From contig NZ_LWQS01000082.1 of assembly GCF_001650695.1 (NCBI RefSeq), forward strand, positions 1 to 64,000: a stretch of DNA of 64,000 nucleotides. Direction: 5' to 3'. Source of the DNA: Chloroflexus islandicus. Lineage in GTDB: Bacteria; Chloroflexota; Chloroflexia; Chloroflexales; Chloroflexaceae. The translations under genes and the position numbers were made by a program. The notes under the pieces were generated by a model. It made no database searches. It had not been told where the DNA came from and saw nothing but the letters and a program-made list of their open reading frames with translations. Below, in pieces: positions 7,448-16,622 of the stretch; within the stretch, counting starts at the first letter, position 1, and each line of letters starts with the position of its first letter.

Positions 7448-8779
7448 CGCCGGCGCCTGATTGCCGGCCTCTTCAGCGGCCCGCCGCACGTTCACGAACA
7501 ATAACAAGATAAACCCGCTGACGAAGAAGATAATCAACGAGACGATTGCGATCCGGTAGCTACCGGTGATCTGATACGCAACGCCAAACAACAACGGCGC
7601 CAGCCAGCTCGTGCCGCGCTCGCCGACTTCGTACAGACTAAAGTACTCGGCTTCCTGCCCATCAGGGATCATCAACGAGAAGAGCGACCGGCTGATCGCT
7701 TGGCTCCCGCCGAGCACTAATGCAATCGCCGCACCTAGGGCAATAAACTGGATGTCGCTATTCGCCGGCATCACATAGGCATACGCGACCACGGCTGTCC
7801 AAATCACTAGGCTGCCCAACAACACCCGCTTCGAGCCGAGCCGGGTCGCTAACGCGCCAAACACCAACGCGCCAATAAAGGCCACGAACTGCACCATCAA
7901 GATGGTGGCAATGCGGGTTGATTCGCCGATTCCCAGCTCTTCGGCGCCAAACTGGGCCGCTAACGCGATCACCGCTTGAATGCCGTCGTTGTAGAGCAGG
8001 TACGCCGCCAGAAAGAGCAGCGTCTGCGGATAGTTGCGCATCTGGCGGAAGGTGTGGGCCAGTTGGCGAAACCCTACGGTGAGGTACCGTTCACCGGGTG
8101 GCAAACGCCGCACTGCGCCACGGTTGCGTAGCGTGAGCATCGGGATAATCGTAAAGATTGCCCACCACATCCCGGCTGAGACGAGGCTAATCCGCACCGC
8201 CATGCTGCTCTCGACCCCCAACGATTCGGCGTTGAGGAAGAAGACCAGATTGGCGGCGAGCAGCAACCCGCCGCCGAGGTAGCCCAATGCCCATCCCTGC
8301 GATGACACTGCATCGCGCCGGTCAGGAGAAGCAATGTCAGGCAAGAAAGCGTTGTAGAAGACGATCGAGGCGCCAAAGGAGAGGTTTGCCAACAAAAACA
8401 GGATCCCGCCGAGCAGATACCGTTCACCCTCAAGAAAGTACAGCCCCATCGTCGCAAAGGCGCCAATGTAGGCGAAGATCGCCAGCATCTGCTTGCGCGC
8501 GTTGGAATAGTCGGCAATTGCGCCCAAGATGGGGAGAAAGAAGACTTGCAAGAGCACCGAAAGCGATACCACGTAGGGGAAGAACGATCCGGCCGCAACC
8601 GGAATGCCAAACGGGTAGACGAGACCATTCGCATCCGCCGCATTGCGGGTAATTGAAGTGAGGTATGGCCCCAAGAAGACCGTTACAACAGTAGTGGAAA
8701 ATGCCGAGTTTGCCCAATCGTAGAAGTACCAGCCGATCTGTTCACGCCGGTTATCGGTCGCGGCTGCCACGGTCGCCAT
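7439..8779 (-). CDS. UMF1-family MFS transporter (Atg22-like)
   Basis: The protein has 446 residues and about twelve transmembrane helices. The N-terminal IGWYFYDWANSAFSTTV signature at about residues 15-31 is typical of the UMF1 (ultrahigh-molecular-weight ferritin 1/Atg22-like) branch of the major facilitator superfamily. A GSQAISRSLFSLMIPDGQEAEYFSLYE-type region (split over about 360-390) is also characteristic. Members of this branch are proposed amino acid or small-molecule effluxers, but the substrate is unknown. AAAGGAG precedes the ATG. A 22-bp palindrome sits 24 bases upstream, and the 3' end lies inside a 38-bp palindrome. Confidence 0.85.
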   Translation of the reverse strand: MATVAAATDNRREQIGWYFYDWANSAFSTTVVTVFLGPYLTSITRNAADANGLVYPFGIPVAAGSFFPYVVSLSVLLQVFFLPILGAIADYSNARKQMLAIFAYIGAFATMGLYFLEGERYLLGGILFLLANLSFGASIVFYNAFLPDIASPDRRDAVSSQGWALGYLGGGLLLAANLVFFLNAESLGVESSMAVRISLVSAGMWWAIFTIIPMLTLRNRGAVRRLPPGERYLTVGFRQLAHTFRQMRNYPQTLLFLAAYLLYNDGIQAVIALAAQFGAEELGIGESTRIATILMVQFVAFIGALVFGALATRLGSKRVLLGSLVIWTAVVAYAYVMPANSDIQFIALGAAIALVLGGSQAISRSLFSLMIPDGQEAEYFSLYEVGERGTSWLAPLLFGVAYQITGSYRIAIVSLIIFFVSGFILLLFVNVRRAAEEAGNQAPAHV

Positions 8780-8802
8780 GCATACTCCTTTGCATCACCG
8801 CT

Positions 8803-8824
8803 GTGCGCCGCACGTGCGGCGCAC
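8803..8824. repeat. 22-bp perfect palindrome upstream of the MFS gene
   Basis: GTGCGCCGCAC followed by its exact reverse complement. It lies 24 bases before the MFS start codon, on the 5' leader side. It could be an operator, a leader hairpin or another small dispersed palindrome. Confidence 0.5.
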
Positions 8825-8932
8825 ACCAATCCCGCTCGCATGGAAGGGAAGTATGAACATTCCAAGGATCCACAGGACATGGTGCATTGTACCATGGGGA
8901 TTGGTTGATGATGCAACGGCGCCACCCCATCG

Positions 8933-9238
8933 CTATAAGAGATCGCCGTAGGTCAGCGTATACAATACCACCGCCAACATCACAATCACGGTGCGCTCCA
9001 ATGGATATGCTCGGCGATCATCCCGCAGGCCAAGCCGGCGATAGAGATCATTGATGTATGTGCGCACCGATTTCTCGCTCAATCGCAACTGTTTGGCTAT
9101 CGCTTTCGGTACGTGCCCTATCGCGCGCGCGACCCGGCGCAAACGCGGCGGCACATCGCGGAGACGTTCAGCAGCCTGTTGCACAACCGAACGTAATTCA
9201 GCAGGAAGGGCATCTAGGAAACGCTGCGGGGTAAGCAT
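8933..9238 (-). CDS. Small LuxR-type HTH protein with C-terminal membrane helix
   Basis: The protein has 101 residues. Residues about 30-72 look like a LuxR/GerE-type helix-turn-helix (IAKQLRLSEKSVRTYINDLYRRLGL), the DNA-binding end of many response regulators. There is no receiver domain. Instead the protein ends in a hydrophobic helix (about 83-98, TVIVMLAVVLYTLTYG), so it may be a membrane-tethered regulator. A strong AGGAGG ribosome-binding site precedes the ATG at 9238. It faces the small secreted protein gene behind it. The targets are unknown. Confidence 0.7.
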   Translation of the reverse strand: MLTPQRFLDALPAELRSVVQQAAERLRDVPPRLRRVARAIGHVPKAIAKQLRLSEKSVRTYINDLYRRLGLRDDRRAYPLERTVIVMLAVVLYTLTYGDLL

Positions 9239-9339
9239 TGATGCCTCCTAGATAGGTACGACGATGAACGAGATACATTTACCCTTCCTTATAGCAATTG
9301 AACAGCAGGCTATCAAGGAAATTTATTTTCCTATCGTGG

Positions 9340-9747
9340 TTAGAGCAGCGTATGGCGGGCAATACTATCGCTTACGTTTTTGCGTCTTTTCGTGGCTATG
9401 AACCACCTACCCCGCCGGTAGTAGAACCAAAATCGCGTTCCCTCTTGCTGCGTGATGCCCAGCTCAGCCGCTGCCGCCCCAATCAACGAGTTGTTCGCCA
9501 TTTGGCCGTCACGACCATTCGCCCGCGCGCCGTTCCTGCGCTGCATCCACCTGCCCCGCGCCCCGCCTTGCTGCATCCACCCGCCGCGGGCCGCCTGCCC
9601 GGCGCCATACGCGCCTCCCACCGGCTCAGGGGTTGCCTGCGGCCCCGCCGGCCCCTGCGCCAGCGCCGGCGCTAGCGTCACAAACACCACCATCGTTGCC
9701 AAGGCCCCGGTCACTGCTGCGGCAAGTAAACTGAGTACGCGCTTCAT
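9340..9747 (-). CDS. Small secreted protein whose 3' end is replaced by a dispersed repeat
   Basis: The product has 135 residues with a clear signal peptide (MKRVLSLLAAAVTGALATMV, cleavage after ALA near residue 30). A Gly/Ala/Arg/Met-rich middle and a motif NNSLIGAAAAELGITQQE at about 85-102 follow. Proteins with this SLIxxAAxxLGIT element usually continue with an amphipathic helix. Here the frame instead runs into unrelated sequence encoding FIATKRRKN. At DNA level that is the dispersed motif AGCCACGAAAAGACGCAA, also present in the hairpin at 32401-32458. The C-terminus is therefore probably not original and the gene may be a truncated remnant. The function is unknown. Confidence 0.55.
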   Translation of the reverse strand: MKRVLSLLAAAVTGALATMVVFVTLAPALAQGPAGPQATPEPVGGAYGAGQAARGGWMQQGGARGRWMQRRNGARANGRDGQMANNSLIGAAAAELGITQQEGTRFWFYYRRGRWFIATKRRKNVSDSIARHTLL

Positions 9748-9959
9748 TGTGTCCCTCCTTCGTTGTTTCTGCGAGTGTCAGTGCACCTGTGTTCTCCTGA
9801 CAGCTTCACTCTACCAAGCGATGATGGAGAACTTGTGGAGGGTGTACGGATGGCTTGTCGAAATATCACCCAATCTGCTCTGTGGTATCATACGTATTGT
9901 TGACAGCACGTTGCTGCCGTTTCCGGTTAGTATCTGCAAGCAAAGGAGCATTTCGAGCT

Positions 9960-10241
9960 ATGCCACGTCTGAGCGAAGCCGAAATCGCTGAGCATCTGGC
10001 CCAGCGCCCCGACTGGAGCCTTGAAGATAACGAGATTGTTCGCACCTTCCGTCTGGCCAATTTCCCCGCTGCAATCGCTTTTGTCACGCACGTCGCCTTT
10101 TTGGCCGAAGCCGCTGGCCATCACCCCGACATTGACATCCGCTACAACCGGGTGCGGATTGCGCTCACCACCCACGATGCCGGCGGGTTGACCGAGAAGG
10201 ATTTTGCCTTGGCTGCTGCAATTGATGAGATGTTGGGCTAA
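9960..10241 (+). CDS. 4a-hydroxytetrahydrobiopterin dehydratase (pterin-4a-carbinolamine dehydratase)
   Basis: The 93-residue protein is full length for the PCD/DCoH family, which dehydrates 4a-hydroxytetrahydrobiopterin during aromatic amino acid hydroxylation. Some bacterial members act in Moco or other pterin metabolism. The active-site signature EAAGHHPDIDIRYNRV is at about 50-65, with the paired histidines H54-H55, and the second site THDAGGLTEKD is at about 71-81. The ATG at 9960 has AAAGGAG 10 bases upstream; the longer frame from 9855 is rejected. The stop codon overlaps the start of the next gene (TAATG), indicating translational coupling to the hydrolase. Confidence 0.9.
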   Translation: MPRLSEAEIAEHLAQRPDWSLEDNEIVRTFRLANFPAAIAFVTHVAFLAEAAGHHPDIDIRYNRVRIALTTHDAGGLTEKDFALAAAIDEMLG

Positions 10242-11029
10242 TGCCGCTGGTAACGACGACAATCGGTGCTCTGTTTGTTATGCGGCGCGGACAAAGCGGC
10301 CCGCCGCTGGTCTGCATTCACGGCGCCGGCGGCAGCGCGCGCCATTGGGGCTTGTTGCTCGAACCGTTGGCCGCGGTTGCGCAGGTCTATGCGGTTGACC
10401 TGCCCGGTCACGGACGCTCGCCTGCTGCCGACGGCCCGATCACGATTGCCCACTATGCGCAGGCGATCAGCGCTCTGCATACAGCCCTTGGTTTGCCGCC
10501 GGCGATTGTGCTGGGCCATTCGATGGGTGGTGCGATCGCCTTGCAACTTGCGGTTGATGCGCCGCAGATGGTGGCCGGCTTAGGGTTGGTGGGCAGCGCC
10601 GCCCGCTTGCGCGTCGCCCCCGCCTTGCTGACTGGTCTCGCCGGTGATGCGACAGCCCGCCACGAGGCGATCACCATGCTGGTGCATTGGCTCTTCAGCC
10701 CGGCAGCCGATCCGGCACTGATCGCTGAAGCCGCCGCTGAATATGCCGCGCTTGATCCGGCCATCTTACTGGCCGATCTGCAAGCCTGCGATGGGTTTGA
10801 TCTGCGCCCACAGCTTGCCGCCATCCGCTGCCCGGCGTTGGTGGTGACCGGAACTGATGATAAACTCACCCCGCCCAAACTTGGCGCTGAATTAGCTGCC
10901 GGTTTAGGGGTCGCACATCACCTGTTGGCCAACGTGGGCCACATGCCGATGCTGGAAACTCCCAGCCAATTGAGCCAGCGCTTACGCTCGTGGATCAAGG
11001 CGCTTGCCGAAGAAGAATCGCTCGCGTAG
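10241..11029 (+). CDS. Alpha/beta-fold hydrolase
   Basis: The protein has 262 residues and a standard alpha/beta hydrolase fold: oxyanion-hole motif HGAGGS at 27-32, nucleophile elbow GHSMGG with Ser94, likely acid Asp206/207 in VTGTDDKLTP, and catalytic His234 in NVGHMPML. It is cytoplasmic, with no signal peptide. It is translationally coupled to the pterin dehydratase by a one-base overlap and is followed 45 bases later by an acyl-CoA dehydrogenase. Substrates of this subfamily (esters, lactones, C-C bonds) cannot be told from sequence. Confidence 0.85.
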   Translation: MPLVTTTIGALFVMRRGQSGPPLVCIHGAGGSARHWGLLLEPLAAVAQVYAVDLPGHGRSPAADGPITIAHYAQAISALHTALGLPPAIVLGHSMGGAIALQLAVDAPQMVAGLGLVGSAARLRVAPALLTGLAGDATARHEAITMLVHWLFSPAADPALIAEAAAEYAALDPAILLADLQACDGFDLRPQLAAIRCPALVVTGTDDKLTPPKLGAELAAGLGVAHHLLANVGHMPMLETPSQLSQRLRSWIKALAEEESLA

Positions 11030-11074
11030 AATACGCATAGCATAGCCACAAGTCAATATCCAGAGGAGGCGATC

Positions 11075-12214
11075 ATGGAATTCCAGCTTAGCGAAGACCA
11101 GCAGATGCTCCGCGATATGGTGCGCCAGTTTGCCGAGAAAGAGGCGAAGCCAACGGTGGCCGAGCGCGATGAACACGCGATTTGGCCCGCCGATCTGGTG
11201 CGCAAGATGGGTGAACTTGGTCTGATGGGGGTTGCCGTCAGCGAGGAGTATGGCGGCGCCGGCATGGATTATGTCTCGTATGCGATTGTGATCGAGGAGC
11301 TCTCGCGGGTCGATGCCTCGCTAGGCGTGATTGCCTCTGTTAACAATTCGCTCGTCTGCTACGGGATCGAGAAGTTCGGCACCGAAGAGCAGAAGCGTGA
11401 ACTGCTGACGCCGCTGGCGAGCGGACGGATGCTCGGCGCGTTTTCGCTCAGCGAGCCGGGGGCCGGTTCCGACGCGGCGGCCCAACGCACCACCGCCGTG
11501 CGCGATGGTGATGACTATATCATCAATGGCGTCAAGAACTGGGTGACGAACGGCGATCACGCCGATACGATCATTCTGATGGCGATGACCGATCCGAGCA
11601 AGGGGGTCAAGGGCATTACCGCCTTCCTTGTTGACACCCATGCCCCCGGTTGCCGGGTGGTCAAGGTCGAGAATAAGCTCGGCATTCGCAGCGCGCACAG
11701 TTGCCAGATGGCCTATGACGACTACCGGTTGCCGGCGTGGCGGCGGCTCGGCGAAGAGGGCCAAGGCTTCAAGATCGCGATGACCATTCTCAACGCCGGT
11801 CGCATCGGCATCGCGGCGCAGGCGCTCGGCATTGCGCAAGGCGCTTACGAGGCGGCGCTGGAATACACCAAGGTGCGCGAGCAGTTCGGCAAGCCGATCC
11901 ACGAGTTTCAGGCTGTCGGTTTTACGCTGGCCGATATGGCCACACGCATCAAGGCGGCCCGCTTGCTGACCTACGAAGCGGCGTGGCGCAAGGATAACGG
12001 CCTCGACTTCATCAAAGACGCTTCGATGGCCAAGCTCTTCGCTTCAGAGACGGCGATGTGGGTGGCGACCAAAGCCGTGCAATTGCACGGTTCTAACGGT
12101 TACTCGAAGGAGTATCCAGTCGAACGCTTCTTCCGCGACGCCAAGATTACCGAAATCTACGAAGGCACCAGCGAGATTCAACGTCTTGTGATCAGCCGCG
12201 AAATTGTGCGCTGA
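11075..12214 (+). CDS. Acyl-CoA dehydrogenase (short/medium-chain type)
   Basis: The 379-residue protein is the usual length for FAD-dependent acyl-CoA dehydrogenases, which introduce the alpha,beta double bond into acyl-CoA and pass electrons to ETF. The substrate/FAD signature [12 protein letters not shown] starts at residue 123. The catalytic base is Glu363 in [10 protein letters not shown], the butyryl/medium-chain position. Near the flavin site is the block [23 protein letters not shown]-like ribosome-binding site lies before the ATG. It may form a transcription unit with the upstream hydrolase. Chain length or branching preference is not determinable; ETF genes are not in the window. 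A large hairpin follows. Confidence 0.9.
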   Translation: MEFQLSEDQQMLRDMVRQFAEKEAKPTVAERDEHAIWPADLVRKMGELGLMGVAVSEEYGGAGMDYVSYAIVIEELSRVDASLGVIASVNNSLVCYGIEKFGTEEQKRELLTPLASGRMLGAFSLSEPGAGSDAAAQRTTAVRDGDDYIINGVKNWVTNGDHADTIILMAMTDPSKGVKGITAFLVDTHAPGCRVVKVENKLGIRSAHSCQMAYDDYRLPAWRRLGEEGQGFKIAMTILNAGRIGIAAQALGIAQGAYEAALEYTKVREQFGKPIHEFQAVGFTLADMATRIKAARLLTYEAAWRKDNGLDFIKDASMAKLFASETAMWVATKAVQLHGSNGYSKEYPVERFFRDAKITEIYEGTSEIQRLVISREIVR

Positions 12215-12238
12215 TTGTCTTGTCATTACCGACTAGCG

Positions 12239-12305
12239 AACGCAACGGCGCGAAACGTAGGTGAGTTCTCGGCAGAACGAGCTTACGGTTTCGCGCTGTT
12301 GCGTT
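12239..12305. terminator. Long GC-rich hairpin between acyl-CoA dehydrogenase and phosphatase
   Basis: AACGCAACGGCGCGAAAC (12239 onward) pairs almost perfectly with GTTTCGCGCTGTTGCGTT ending at 12305. A second inner stem is GTTCT/AGAAC. The arms are about 18 bp. There is no U-run. It probably terminates the upstream gene or structures the leader of the phosphatase, whose ATG is 16 bases away. Confidence 0.5.
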
Positions 12306-12320
12306 GTCTCAAACGAAGCT

Positions 12321-12950
12321 ATGCGTCTGATCCTGATCCGGCACGGTGAGACGCCGTGGAATCGAACGTTGCAGTATCAGGGCCACGCACTCGTGCCGCT
12401 TAATGAGCGCGGGCGCGAGCAGGCCCGGCGGGCGGCTTTCCGGCTGGCCCGTAGCGGGGCGGTTGCAATCTATAGCAGCGATTTACCCCGCGCTTGGGAG
12501 ACGGCGGAAATTATTGGTGAACATTTATCCTTGCGCCCCATCGCCATGCCCGATTGGCGCGAGATTGATGTCGGTTTGTGGGAAGGCTTGACCCCCGATG
12601 AACTGTACCAGCGCTTCCCTGACCACATGCGCGAATACGACCGCGACCCGGCGGGCACCGTGCGGCTCGGCGGTGAGAGCTATGCCCAATTGCAAGCGCG
12701 GGTGTTGCGCGCGTTTCGCCAGATCGAGTCCTCCCATCAATCCGGTGAGACCATCATCGTCGTGTCGCACGGCGGCTCGATCCGGGCGTTGTTTTGCCAT
12801 ATCATCGGGCTTGATCTGGCGAATTTCGGCAAACTGTGGCTCGACAATGGCTCGTTGAGCGAAATTGTCCGCGGGCGAAGTGGCTGGCGGCTGTTGCGGA
12901 TGAATGATGTCGCCCACCTTGAAGATTTGGTGGCGGAAGGCGGCGAGTAA
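12321..12950 (+). CDS. Histidine phosphatase family protein (phosphoglycerate mutase-like)
   Basis: The protein has 209 residues. The phospho-accepting RHGE motif is at residues 7-10 (ILIRHGETPWN, His8), and the second catalytic histidine is in IVVSHGGSIRAL near residue 153. The middle contains DLPRAWETAEII and WREIDVGLWEGL, the pattern of cofactor-independent-looking phosphatases such as alpha-ribazole phosphatase or GpmB-like enzymes. The ATG at 12321 is chosen because the conserved fold begins there; the frame upstream falls in the hairpin. Its stop is 9 bases before the PEP carboxylase start, so the two genes may be cotranscribed. The substrate is not identified. Confidence 0.85.
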   Translation: MRLILIRHGETPWNRTLQYQGHALVPLNERGREQARRAAFRLARSGAVAIYSSDLPRAWETAEIIGEHLSLRPIAMPDWREIDVGLWEGLTPDELYQRFPDHMREYDRDPAGTVRLGGESYAQLQARVLRAFRQIESSHQSGETIIVVSHGGSIRALFCHIIGLDLANFGKLWLDNGSLSEIVRGRSGWRLLRMNDVAHLEDLVAEGGE

Positions 12951-12959
12951 GGCGAGTTG

Positions 12960-15764
12960 ATGATGAGCGGACGAACCACTTCTCCCGAACACGATCTGTT
13001 GTCGGCGAATATTCGCGCGTTGGGTGATGCGCTGGGCCGTATCATCACAACCCAACAAGGGCCGGACGCGCTAGCGTTGGTCGAACAGGTGCGGCGCATG
13101 GCCAAAGAGTTGCGTAATGCGCCGCACGAAACCGATCCGCAAGCCTTGCCACGGCTGATTGCCGATCTGAGCCTGCCCCAGTTGCAGAGTCTGGTGAAGG
13201 CGTTTACGCTCTATTTTGGCTTGGTGAACTTGGCTGAAGGCGTCGAGCGCCTACGTGCGCTGCGCGTGCGCGATTTACGCAACGCGCCGGCCCCGCGCGC
13301 CGAGAGCATCGCCGACGCGATCGCGTTGCTCAAACGCCACGGCGTGCCGGCAGACGCTATCCAAGCATGGCTTGACCACGCCCTAATTATGCCGGTGCTC
13401 ACGGCCCACCCCACCGAGTCGCGCCGGCGCACGATCTTGATCAAATTACGCCGGATCTTCGATACCTTGATTGATTTGACCTTTGGGGAACGGTTGGTCT
13501 TGCCGTCCGACCGCCAAGCCGCTCTCACCCGCATCGAGCGCGAGATCGTTGGGTTGTGGCAGAGCGATGATGTGCGCCATCGCCGGCCTTCGGTGCTTGA
13601 TGAGGTTGAAAACGGTTTGTTCTATTTCCAAACTGTGCTCTGGGATCTGTTGCCGCAAATGTACCGCGAGACGGCGGAGGCGCTAGCTGAGGCGTACCCT
13701 GATCATCAGTGGCAGTTGCCGCCATTCCTGCGTTTCGGCAGTTGGATGGGCGGCGACCGCGACGGCAACCCCTTCGTGACGCCAGAGGTAACGATCGAGA
13801 CGGTGCGGCTGATGCGCAGTGCGATGCTGCGTTATCTGATTGGCGGCATTGATCGCCTGATCACCGATCTCAGCCAGTCGGTGCAGCAGGTGCACGTTGA
13901 TGCCGCGATCATTGACCGGATCGCCGATTACCGCGAACTGATGCCCGACGCAGCAGCGACTCTCAACCCGCATTATCGCTGTGAGCCGTACCGGCAGTTG
14001 TGCCACTTCATCCAAGCCCGCCTCCACAACACCCTCAACTACACCCTCAACCATACCCCACGGTGGGGCGCCGATCCGCCGCCGCCGCGCTTGCCCACCG
14101 TCTACTACCATAGCCGCGAGTTGCTGGCTGACCTCGACCTGATCGATGCTAGTTTGCGCAACCACGGCGGCGCGTTGATCGCCGATGGCTTACTGCGCGA
14201 TGTGCGCACAAACGTAGCGGTATGCCGGTTGCATACCGCGACCCTCGACGTGCGCCAGCACGCTAGCCGCCATACCGCCGCGTTGAGTGAGATTTTGGCC
14301 GCCGCCGGCGTGGTTGCCAACTACGAAGCGCTCGATGAGGCTGAGCGCGTGGCTGTATTGAGCACCGAAATCCGCCGTCCGCGCCCGCTCACGCCGATCC
14401 GGCTCAGCCACTTTAGCCCGGCCACTGCCGAGACAGTGCAAACCTTTCGCGTGATGGCGGCCATCAGCGAGCAGCTCGATCCCGAAATCTTCCAGACCTA
14501 CATTATCTCAACCACCAGCCAAGTGAGCGATCTGCTGGCGGTGTTGCTGTTCTGCCGCGACGCCGGCCTCTACCAACCCGGCCAGCACAGCCAGTTGAAC
14601 ATCGTGCCGCTGTTTGAAACCGGTGACGACTTGCAACGCGCGCCGGTCTTGCTCGATGAACTCTTGCAACTGCCGGTCTACCGCGAGCATCTGGCCCTGC
14701 GCGACAATCTGCAAGAGGTGATGCTCGGCTATTCCGACAGCAACAAAGAGGGCGGTTTTGTCGCCGCCAATTGGGCGCTCTACCGGGCGCAAGTGGAGTT
14801 GACCGCCGTCACCGAACGCCACGGCGCGCGCTTGCGCCTCTTCCACGGACGCGGCGGCGCGGTTGGGCGCGGCGGCGGCCCGGCTGGTCAAGCGATTCTG
14901 GCCCAGCCCCCCGGCACCCTCCACGGCCAGATCAAAGTGACCGATCAGGGTGAAATGATCTCGGATCGCTACCTCGACCCGCGCACGGCCCACCGCCACC
15001 TCGAACAAGTGGTGAACGCCGTGCTCCGGGCCGGGTTCCCCGGCATGGCCCGCCAACCCGAACCGGAATGGCTAGCCGCGATGGAGCAGATGGCGAGCAC
15101 TGCCCGCACCGTTTATCGCCGGCTGGTCTACGAAGACCCCGACTTCTTAACCTATTTCCGCAGCGCAACGCCGGTAGCCGAATTTAACCGGCTGCGCATC
15201 GGCTCGCGCCCGGTCTCGCGCCGCCAGAGCGACCGCATCGAAGACCTACGCGCCATTCCGTGGGTCTTTAGCTGGATGCAAAGCCGCCATACGATTCCGG
15301 GTTGGTTTGGCTTGGGCAGCGCGCTCGCCCAGTTTGCCGAAGCCGATCCCAATCACCTCCATCTGCTGCGCGCAATGTACCGGCACTGGCCGTTCTTTAC
15401 CACCCTGCTCGATAATGCCCAGATGATTATGCTCAAGGCCGATATGGGCATCGCCCGCCGCTACGCCGAGTTAGTACCCGATCAGGCGATCGCCGAACGC
15501 ATCTTCCAGCAGATCGAGGCCGAATTCCACCGCACCGGGCGCATGATCTGCCAGATCACCGAATACAACGATCTGCTCGACAACCAGCCGGTATTGCAAC
15601 GCGCCATTCGCCAGCGCAACCCATACATCGATCCGCTGAGTTATGTGCAAATCGAACTGCTGCGCCGGCTGCGCGCCGCACCACCCGAAGCGCAAGGCGA
15701 GTTGGAAACGGTATTGCTGATGTCAATCAACGGCATCGCCGCCGGTTTGAAGAATACGGGGTGA
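12960..15764 (+). CDS. ppc: Phosphoenolpyruvate carboxylase
   Basis: The 934-residue protein is full length for bacterial PEP carboxylase, which adds bicarbonate to PEP to give oxaloacetate and replenish the TCA or 3-hydroxypropionate carbon pools. The catalytic His150 lies in LTAHPTES. The other signatures are GSWMGGDRDGNPFVT, GYSDSNKEGGF from about residue 590, and the PEP-binding LFHGRGGAVGRGGGP at about 627-641. The RIGSRPVSRR arginine block and the conserved C-terminal NTG are also present. The ATG at 12960 (next to another at 12963) is preferred over the adjoining TTG. It lies 9 bases after the phosphatase gene. Confidence 0.96.
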   Translation: MMSGRTTSPEHDLLSANIRALGDALGRIITTQQGPDALALVEQVRRMAKELRNAPHETDPQALPRLIADLSLPQLQSLVKAFTLYFGLVNLAEGVERLRALRVRDLRNAPAPRAESIADAIALLKRHGVPADAIQAWLDHALIMPVLTAHPTESRRRTILIKLRRIFDTLIDLTFGERLVLPSDRQAALTRIEREIVGLWQSDDVRHRRPSVLDEVENGLFYFQTVLWDLLPQMYRETAEALAEAYPDHQWQLPPFLRFGSWMGGDRDGNPFVTPEVTIETVRLMRSAMLRYLIGGIDRLITDLSQSVQQVHVDAAIIDRIADYRELMPDAAATLNPHYRCEPYRQLCHFIQARLHNTLNYTLNHTPRWGADPPPPRLPTVYYHSRELLADLDLIDASLRNHGGALIADGLLRDVRTNVAVCRLHTATLDVRQHASRHTAALSEILAAAGVVANYEALDEAERVAVLSTEIRRPRPLTPIRLSHFSPATAETVQTFRVMAAISEQLDPEIFQTYIISTTSQVSDLLAVLLFCRDAGLYQPGQHSQLNIVPLFETGDDLQRAPVLLDELLQLPVYREHLALRDNLQEVMLGYSDSNKEGGFVAANWALYRAQVELTAVTERHGARLRLFHGRGGAVGRGGGPAGQAILAQPPGTLHGQIKVTDQGEMISDRYLDPRTAHRHLEQVVNAVLRAGFPGMARQPEPEWLAAMEQMASTARTVYRRLVYEDPDFLTYFRSATPVAEFNRLRIGSRPVSRRQSDRIEDLRAIPWVFSWMQSRHTIPGWFGLGSALAQFAEADPNHLHLLRAMYRHWPFFTTLLDNAQMIMLKADMGIARRYAELVPDQAIAERIFQQIEAEFHRTGRMICQITEYNDLLDNQPVLQRAIRQRNPYIDPLSYVQIELLRRLRAAPPEAQGELETVLLMSINGIAAGLKNTG

Positions 15765-15848
15765 GGGTGGGAGAAGGATGCACAGCGCGTTCGCTGGTCG
15801 TTGTGCGAGAGCGACGCCGGCAGTCATTGCGAGGGGGCGCTTTCCCTC

Positions 15849-16552
15849 ATGTCATTGCGAGGGAGCGGCGGCGTCCAGCCGTGCTGGAGGCCGCCCGACC
15901 GAAGCAATCCCCCCCTTCGGCGGTTGAGAGACGGACAGAACGTGTGATCGAGCATAACCGTTGAACGCTGTGCGATGCCGTAACGCCCCGTGCTGCGCTG
16001 CTCCCCATCACCCCTCCCCCAGCGGGGGAGGGGCAAGGGGTGGGGGCATCAGTCTGCGCAGCGGGCTTCGTACCCCTAGCCCGGCCCTTTCGGGCCGGGT
16101 GCCGGACAGATGTTCTGTCCGCCCTTGAACCTTCGGCGGACAGAATCCGCTCCCGCGCTCGCGGGGGATTGCGTCGCTTCGCTCGCCATGACCGGCCAGT
16201 ATGTCATTGCGAGGGAGCGGCGGCGTCCAGCCGCGCTGGAGGCCGCCCGACCGAAGCAATCCCCCCCTTCGGCGGTTGAGAGACGGACAGAACGTGTGAT
16301 CGAGCATAACCGTTGAACGCTGTGCGATGCCGTAACGCCCCGTGCTGCGCTGCTCCCCATCACCCCTCCCCCAGCGGGGGAGGGGCAAGGGGTGGGGGCA
16401 TCAGTCTGCGCAGCGGGCTTCGTACCCCTAGCCCGGCCCTTTCGGGCCGGGTGCCGGACAGATGTTCTGTCCGCCCTTGAACCTTCGGCGGACAGGATCC
16501 GCTCCCGTGCTCGCGGGGGATTGCTTCGCCGCCTCCGGCGGCTCGCAATGAC
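15849..16552. repeat. Pair of 352-bp direct repeats in a gene-free stretch
   Basis: The whole interval from the ppc stop to 16622 has no credible gene. Two near-identical units start at 15849 and 16201 (period 352 bases). Each contains, in order, a CATTGCGAG...GAAGCAATCCCCCC unit, a unique block ending GTTGAACGCTGTGCG, a C-rich CCCTCCCCCAGCGGGGGAGGG hairpin, the palindrome GCCCGGCCCTTTCGGGCCGGG, CGGACAGATGTTCTGTCCG and a closing GGGGGATTGC...CATGAC or GCAATGAC half. The copies differ by a handful of substitutions. The start of another partial unit lies at 15828. Confidence 0.9.
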
Positions 16553-16622
16553 AAGCGGATCATAGAGTACAATACTTGATCATAACCTTCTGCGGTACGT
16601 CTAAACGCATGACAGTAGATTG

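Noticed and set aside
9855-9959. N-terminal extension of the pterin dehydratase
   Set aside because: The extra 35 codons have no family similarity and the ATG at 9960 has a good ribosome-binding site.
14190-15168. Long antisense frames across ppc and other GC-rich genes
   Set aside because: They are third-position GC shadows of the real genes and lack family signatures.
16040-16390. Short frames within the 352-bp repeats
   Set aside because: Identical frames recur only because the DNA is repeated; composition and lack of start signals argue against translation.
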